Source of the DNA: Peloplasma aerotolerans | GTDB lineage: Bacteria; Bacillota_I; Bacilli_A; Acholeplasmatales; Acholeplasmataceae | Direction: 5' to 3' | NCBI RefSeq assembly: GCF_030012175.1 | Contig: NZ_JASCXW010000020.1 | Span: 1-34,337, forward strand | Length of the DNA stretch: 34,337 nt | Shown here: piece by piece, positions 30,684 through 34,337 of the stretch | How the letters are laid out: each line of letters starts with the position of its first letter | Position numbering within the stretch: the stretch's first letter is position 1 | The notes under the pieces: model-generated | Seen by the model: only the letters and a program-made list of their open reading frames with translations | Told to the model about the DNA's origin: nothing | Database searches by the model: none | Program-made: the position numbers and the translations under genes

Positions 30684-31907
30684 ATGGTATATGATGTTAT
30701 CGTTATTGGTGGAGGACCTGCTGGTCTTATGGCTTGTAACGTACTTGAAAAAAATAAAATCAATTATTTATTACTTGAAAAAAATAGTACACCTGGAAAA
30801 AAACTCTTAATTACAGGTGGAACGAGATGTAATGTCACCAATCGTTTATCGATTGATGAATTTATTGTTTCTCTAAATTTCAAACATAAAAAATTCATGT
30901 ATCCTGCATTAACTTTTTTTAGTTCAAATGATATTATTTCTTATTTTAAGAATAATGGATTGAAATTGATTTTAGAAGATGATATGAAATATTTCCCAGA
31001 AACCAATAAGAGTTCAAGTGTTCTAGAGGTTTTGCTATCCAATATAGATAAAAAGAAAATGAGAACCAACCAAGCAGTTATAGAGATTGAAAAACAAAAT
31101 GATATTTTTAGATTGCATACTAAGGATTTTATATTTGAAACGAAGCATGTTGTGGTTGCTACAGGTTCTAAAAGTTATCCTCAAACTGGAAGTACGGGTG
31201 ATGGCGCTGTTTTTGCTGAGCAATTAGGCATTGAAGTGATTCCATTCACACCAGCAGAAACACATATTTATGCCTCTGATGTTATTAAGTATTATAAAGA
31301 TCTTCAAGGTGTTTCTATTTCAAACATAACAGTTAAAATTAATGGTACCAAGATAAAAACTACTGGAAGTTTGATTTTTACCCATTTCGGTTTAAGTGGT
31401 CCAGCTATCCTACATCTATCAGAAGATATTTATCGTGAGATATTAAAAAAACCTACAACTATATCTTTTAATCTTGTAAAACAATCTGTTAATGAACTAC
31501 ACGATGTAATCAATAAAGCAAGCGATCAAAATATGCATATCCTAAAAACTTTAGAACAACTAACAACAAAAAGATTGTCAAGAAAAGTTTTAGATATCCT
31601 AAAAATTGAAAATATTAGAATTAAAGAATTATCAAATAAAGACATTAACAACATCATTAATATCTTAACAAACTTCACTGTTCCAATTGATCGTGTTGAA
31701 GATAGAGAAAAAGCGTTTGTAAATGCTGGTGGTGTTGACACAAAAGAATTGGATCCCAAATCTATGGAATCCAAAAAGGTTAAGAACTTATATTTTATTG
31801 GAGAAACAATTGATCTTCACGGTCCAATAGGGGGATATAATATTACCATTGCATTATCAACAGGTAGATTATGTGCGACAGATATTATTCATAAATTATC
31901 ACAATAA
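30684..31907 (+). CDS. BaiN/HI0933-type FAD-dependent oxidoreductase
   Basis: A 407-residue flavoprotein of the HI0933/YhiN/BaiN family, annotated elsewhere as NAD(P)/FAD-dependent oxidoreductases or aminoacetone oxidases. An N-terminal FAD-binding motif is VIVIGGGPAGLMA, followed by the family mark PGKKLLITGGTRCNVTN near 39-55. VVATGSKSYPQTGSTGDG near 155-172 and the C-terminal LYFIGETIDLHGPIGGYNITIALSTGR complete the FAD site. AGGAG lies six bases before the ATG at 30684; a TTG three bases earlier is unlikely. The natural reaction is unknown in most relatives. Confidence 0.85.
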   Translation: MVYDVIVIGGGPAGLMACNVLEKNKINYLLLEKNSTPGKKLLITGGTRCNVTNRLSIDEFIVSLNFKHKKFMYPALTFFSSNDIISYFKNNGLKLILEDDMKYFPETNKSSSVLEVLLSNIDKKKMRTNQAVIEIEKQNDIFRLHTKDFIFETKHVVVATGSKSYPQTGSTGDGAVFAEQLGIEVIPFTPAETHIYASDVIKYYKDLQGVSISNITVKINGTKIKTTGSLIFTHFGLSGPAILHLSEDIYREILKKPTTISFNLVKQSVNELHDVINKASDQNMHILKTLEQLTTKRLSRKVLDILKIENIRIKELSNKDINNIINILTNFTVPIDRVEDREKAFVNAGGVDTKELDPKSMESKKVKNLYFIGETIDLHGPIGGYNITIALSTGRLCATDIIHKLSQ

Positions 31908-31908
31908 A

Positions 31909-31939
31909 AAACAGTTTTATTCAAACTGTTTTTATTTTT
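31909..31939. terminator. Bidirectional terminator between the flavoprotein and degV genes
   Basis: AAACAGTTT (31909-31917) and AAACTGTTT (31923-31931), then TTATTTTTA on plus and an A/T run for the minus strand. It lies between convergent genes. Confidence 0.82.
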
Positions 31940-31940
31940 A

Positions 31941-32786
31941 TTAAACGATTCTAGCTACATAAGCAAACATTTCAGGACCTGTATGAATGCCTAATACAGG
32001 AGTTAATGCTGAAATAGCAAGATTTCTAACATCTAAACTTTTAGAAAGCATATCTCCTAATTGTTGTGCTTTTTCTGGATCATCACCATAATGAATGGTT
32101 AAATCAATTTTGTGTCCACTAAACTTTTCAACGAGCAATTCTTTCATGTTGATGAGAGATCTTTGAAGCCCGAATGCTTTTGATAATGTAATATAAACAC
32201 CTTCATCATTTACAGTAATAACTGGTTTAATTCTCAAGATGTTACCAATCGTTCCTTCAACTTTACCAATTCTTCCGCCTTTGCGTAAGTACTTAAGTGT
32301 GTTGATTGTATAAATTGCCATACTTTCTTGAAATCTTTGTTGATCAAGTTTTTTAATAATATCCTTGATTGCAACTTTCTTACTAACCAATTCCAATGCT
32401 TCTTCAACTAAATAACCTTGAGCACTCCCTAATGTCTTCGTGTCATATTGTGTAACATTGATACCTTTGACTTCTTCAATCGCTAAACGGAACGCATTAA
32501 ATGTTCCTGATAATCCAGAAGAAATATTGATGACTAAAACATCAGTATAATCTTCTTTTTTAAGTTTCTCAATAACTGCTGTGAAATCATCCATATTGGG
32601 TAAACTTGTTGTTAAATTGTGTGTATCAATTTTTGAGTAAACTTCTTCCGCTGTAATTTCAACTTGGTCGCGAAAGCTTTTTCCATCCACTAAAATCATG
32701 AGAGGGATTACGTGTAAATTTGGGTGTTTCTTAATAAAATCTTTTGATAAGTTGGATCCTGAATCAGTAATAATTGCTGTTTTCAT
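31941..32786 (-). CDS. DegV family fatty-acid-binding protein (FakB-like)
   Basis: A 281-residue DegV-family protein; relatives called FakB hold a fatty acid for phosphorylation by FakA before it enters phospholipid synthesis. Signatures are IITDSGSNLSKDF at the start, the TSLPN loop near 59-63, and ISSGLSGTFNAFR near 86-98, whose serines bind the carboxylate. The C-terminus HTGPEMFAYVARIV is typical. AAGGAG precedes the ATG. Its promoter is TTGACA/TATGCT at 32871-32900. FakA is not in the window. PlsC nearby fits the same lipid pathway. Confidence 0.88.
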   Translation of the reverse strand: MKTAIITDSGSNLSKDFIKKHPNLHVIPLMILVDGKSFRDQVEITAEEVYSKIDTHNLTTSLPNMDDFTAVIEKLKKEDYTDVLVINISSGLSGTFNAFRLAIEEVKGINVTQYDTKTLGSAQGYLVEEALELVSKKVAIKDIIKKLDQQRFQESMAIYTINTLKYLRKGGRIGKVEGTIGNILRIKPVITVNDEGVYITLSKAFGLQRSLINMKELLVEKFSGHKIDLTIHYGDDPEKAQQLGDMLSKSLDVRNLAISALTPVLGIHTGPEMFAYVARIV

Positions 32787-32825
32787 TTTTTTCTCCTTAT
32801 AGAAATTTTATAGATGTATGTCAGT

Positions 32826-32844
32826 CATCAAAATTTGTTTGATG
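32826..32844 (-). promoter_or_regulatory. Dyad in the degV leader
   Basis: CATCAAA-ATTTG-TTTGATG has perfect 7-base arms and lies about 40 bases upstream of the degV ATG, within the predicted mRNA. It could be an operator or a hairpin. It is not the FabT or FapR consensus as I know them. Confidence 0.35.
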
Positions 32845-32870
32845 TTCAATTTATTTTTAAGTACAAGTAA

Positions 32871-32900
32871 AGCATAGCATGTGAATGTGAATGATGTCAA
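32871..32900 (-). promoter_or_regulatory. Promoter of the degV-like gene
   Basis: Minus strand: TTGACA (32895-32900), 18 bases, TATGCT (32871-32876) with extended -10 TGC. The leader is about 80 bases. Confidence 0.7.
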
Positions 32901-32950
32901 TCTTTGTGGTTTAATAACGTATAAATGTTATAAATATGTAAATATATGTA

Positions 32951-32976
32951 AAAAAACCAACATTTTCGCTGGCTTT
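32951..32976 (-). terminator. Terminator of the MFS transporter gene
   Basis: On the minus strand AGCCAGC-GAAAAT-GTTGGTT, then TTTTTT. The stem has one G-U pair. It lies about 20 bases after the stop. Confidence 0.75.
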
Positions 32977-32995
32977 TTATATTCTATCGTTGATT

Positions 32996-34270
32996 TTAGT
33001 ATGTTTCGATTTCAGTTTTAACAGGCGGTTTAATGAGTAATGCTAATATGGCTGTAATACCAGTATAAATCATCATGATGATCAATACGTTGTTATACCC
33101 ACCAGATATATCATAATCAATACCAAACGGTAAAGGACCTAATGCACTTCCTAAGACCATGAAAACAGTTGCTGCTCCACGGATACTTCCTAAATACTTT
33201 CGTCCGAAATAGTTTGGCCATAATACATTTAAAGCAACTCCTTGCACAGCTACAGCAGACCCATAGAATAATATAAATGAGATTGCAGTGACCGCATTAC
33301 TTACTGCCCATGCTAACCAACCCATACTTACAATCATTAATATTAGTGTAACAAAAAGCGTATATTTTGTAGGATACTTATCAATAACAAGTCTTGCTAT
33401 AAAAGGCATGAAAAATGCGGGAAACGCTACTAACCCAATAATTAATGCGGATTGTTCATTGGTTACATTCCTAAGTTCCATCATCCTAAAAAAATGAAAT
33501 GTAATCCCTGTTGTAAACATTGAAGGGATTGTGCTAATTAAACCAACAAACCAAAATTCTTTCGTTCTTACTGCCTGTTTTAATGTAAAGCTTTCAGCTT
33601 CCATTTTAAGTAATGATGCTTTAATCTCTTCATCAGTACCTGCAGTTAAATTTTCCATCGTGATACCTAAATCTTCAGGTTTGTTAAATACAAATAAAAT
33701 AACAAGTGGTACAAATCCTATGAGTAAAACTAAACTCCAAACTCTCCAGGCATGAACCCAACCGTAATGTGTAATCATCCAATAATTAAATGCTGGAATG
33801 GAAAGTGTTGCAATTAAATTACCAATACCAGAAAGACTTATTGCAAAAGCTCTCTTTTTTTCAAACCACTGAGGAACTAAACTATTAGGAATTAATGTCA
33901 TTGATCCTTGTCCAAAATATCTTAAGAAAAAGAATCCTACAAATATCATTCCTATATTTGATACAAAACTATTGAAAAATGCTGTGATGCTTAACATAAT
34001 AACGACTATAATCAGCATTTTTCTTTGACCGAAGCGGTCTATGGCTTTCCCCATAAAAATAATAAGTAATCCACTAATCATTGTGGCGATCGAATATCCA
34101 CTAGAGATTAAAGTACTGGAGTACCCAAATTCTTGGTTATATGCATTAATAAATACACTTATTGAGTATGTTTGTCCAGGAGCAGAAAAAAAGAATGCGA
34201 GTCCACTCATGAGGACAATCATCCAACCATAATATAGTTTTTTGTTAATCTTAATCGCTAATTCTTTCAC
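32996..34270 (-). CDS. MFS transporter, OFA (oxalate/formate antiporter-like) family
   Basis: A 424-residue transporter with 12 membrane segments. The pattern is that of the OFA family: YYGWMIVLMSGLAFFFSAPGQTYSISVF at the start, GYSIATMISGLLIIFMGKAIDRFGQRK (motif A) in loop 2-3, and FLRYFGQGSMTLIPNSLVPQWFEKKRA. A central cytoplasmic loop (about 200-240) separates the halves. The substrate is likely a small carboxylate but is not determined. The frame is open to 34312, yet GTG at 34268-34270 has GGAG seven bases before it and is the better start. An extended -10 (TGTTATAAT, plus 34293-34301) lies just upstream. Confidence 0.8.
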   Translation of the reverse strand: MKELAIKINKKLYYGWMIVLMSGLAFFFSAPGQTYSISVFINAYNQEFGYSSTLISSGYSIATMISGLLIIFMGKAIDRFGQRKMLIIVVIMLSITAFFNSFVSNIGMIFVGFFFLRYFGQGSMTLIPNSLVPQWFEKKRAFAISLSGIGNLIATLSIPAFNYWMITHYGWVHAWRVWSLVLLIGFVPLVILFVFNKPEDLGITMENLTAGTDEEIKASLLKMEAESFTLKQAVRTKEFWFVGLISTIPSMFTTGITFHFFRMMELRNVTNEQSALIIGLVAFPAFFMPFIARLVIDKYPTKYTLFVTLILMIVSMGWLAWAVSNAVTAISFILFYGSAVAVQGVALNVLWPNYFGRKYLGSIRGAATVFMVLGSALGPLPFGIDYDISGGYNNVLIIMMIYTGITAILALLIKPPVKTEIETY

Positions 34271-34292
34271 CTTATCACTCCGCATCCAAAAT

Positions 34293-34301
34293 ATTATAAC
34301 A
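34293..34301 (-). promoter_or_regulatory. Extended -10 promoter element of the MFS gene
   Basis: Minus strand TGTTATAAT is a perfect -10 with TG extension, about 23 bases before the GTG start. A TTGACA nearby is only 8 bases away, too close to act with it. If used, the 5' leader would be very short. Confidence 0.55.
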
Positions 34302-34337
34302 CGTTTTGTCAATCGATAAAAATAAATGCTTTAAAAA

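Noticed and set aside
1-34337. CRISPR arrays, tRNA or rRNA genes
   Set aside because: No regularly spaced repeats and no cloverleaf or conserved rRNA segments were seen on reading the gaps. A tRNAscan or Rfam run would settle this.

Overview
The window is about 34 kb of low-GC DNA with strong AAGGAG-type ribosome binding sites, sigma-A-like promoters and short T-rich terminators. No gene needs UGA read as tryptophan. Together these suggest a Firmicutes/Tenericutes bacterium, perhaps of the Acholeplasma/Izemoplasma kind that keeps the standard code. That assignment is inference from gene style, because there is no rRNA marker here.

Layout. Positions 1-5600 hold housekeeping and accessory genes on the minus strand: an AlkD-like HEAT protein with a DUF4256 protein, a small membrane protein, a 29-residue lysine/alanine-rich protein missed by usual length cutoffs, a QueG-like Fe-S protein with an RmlD-like reductase, and a CPA-type cation/proton antiporter. 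Positions 5700-9320 hold L-cysteine desulfidase (minus), a ZIP metal transporter with a clear promoter and operator-like dyad (plus), and glutamate dehydrogenase (minus). Positions 9480-12460 hold a GH81 endo-beta-1,3-glucanase lipoprotein with a cre-like site, a micro-ORF and a 16-bp palindrome in front. Positions 12490-13880 hold a baeRF-like (bacterial eRF1-related) gene behind a strong promoter, a structured leader and an intrinsic terminator. Positions 13907-15600 are a rolling-circle IS91-family element with a zinc-ribbon partner gene, richer in G+C than its surroundings. Positions 15640-17850 hold ornithine aminotransferase and an Asp/Glu racemase-like protein.

Positions 17880-21021 are a compact arsenic operon read leftward: arsR, a DUF318/ArsP-type permease, a small thioredoxin, ACR3 and arsC. 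The first two and last two genes overlap, and the operon starts at a perfect TTGACA-N17-TATAAT promoter with ArsR-like repeats. Positions 21032-26515 are a 5.4 kb accessory island bounded by a perfect 46-bp direct repeat. The repeat is itself the terminator hairpin of the neighbouring cysteine desulfurase gene. The island holds a decayed DUF2971 gene, a membrane protein with an internal duplication, several unrecognised small genes, a 540-bp non-coding stretch with long inverted repeats, and an IS3-family transposase.

Positions 26534-29125 form a redox/sulfur operon: a thioredoxin-DsbD-like membrane fusion, an unknown 97-residue protein and a NifS/IscS cysteine desulfurase. The right end carries a PlsC acyltransferase, a VOC-family protein, a BaiN/HI0933-type flavoprotein, a DegV/FakB fatty-acid-binding protein and an OFA-type MFS transporter.

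Metabolic threads: glutamate dehydrogenase, ornithine aminotransferase and cysteine desulfidase point to amino-acid catabolism. The GH81 enzyme points to beta-1,3-glucan (laminarin-like or fungal-type) use. PlsC and FakB belong to lipid metabolism. The most unusual pieces are the island framed by duplicated terminators, the structured leader before the baeRF gene, and the very small genes.
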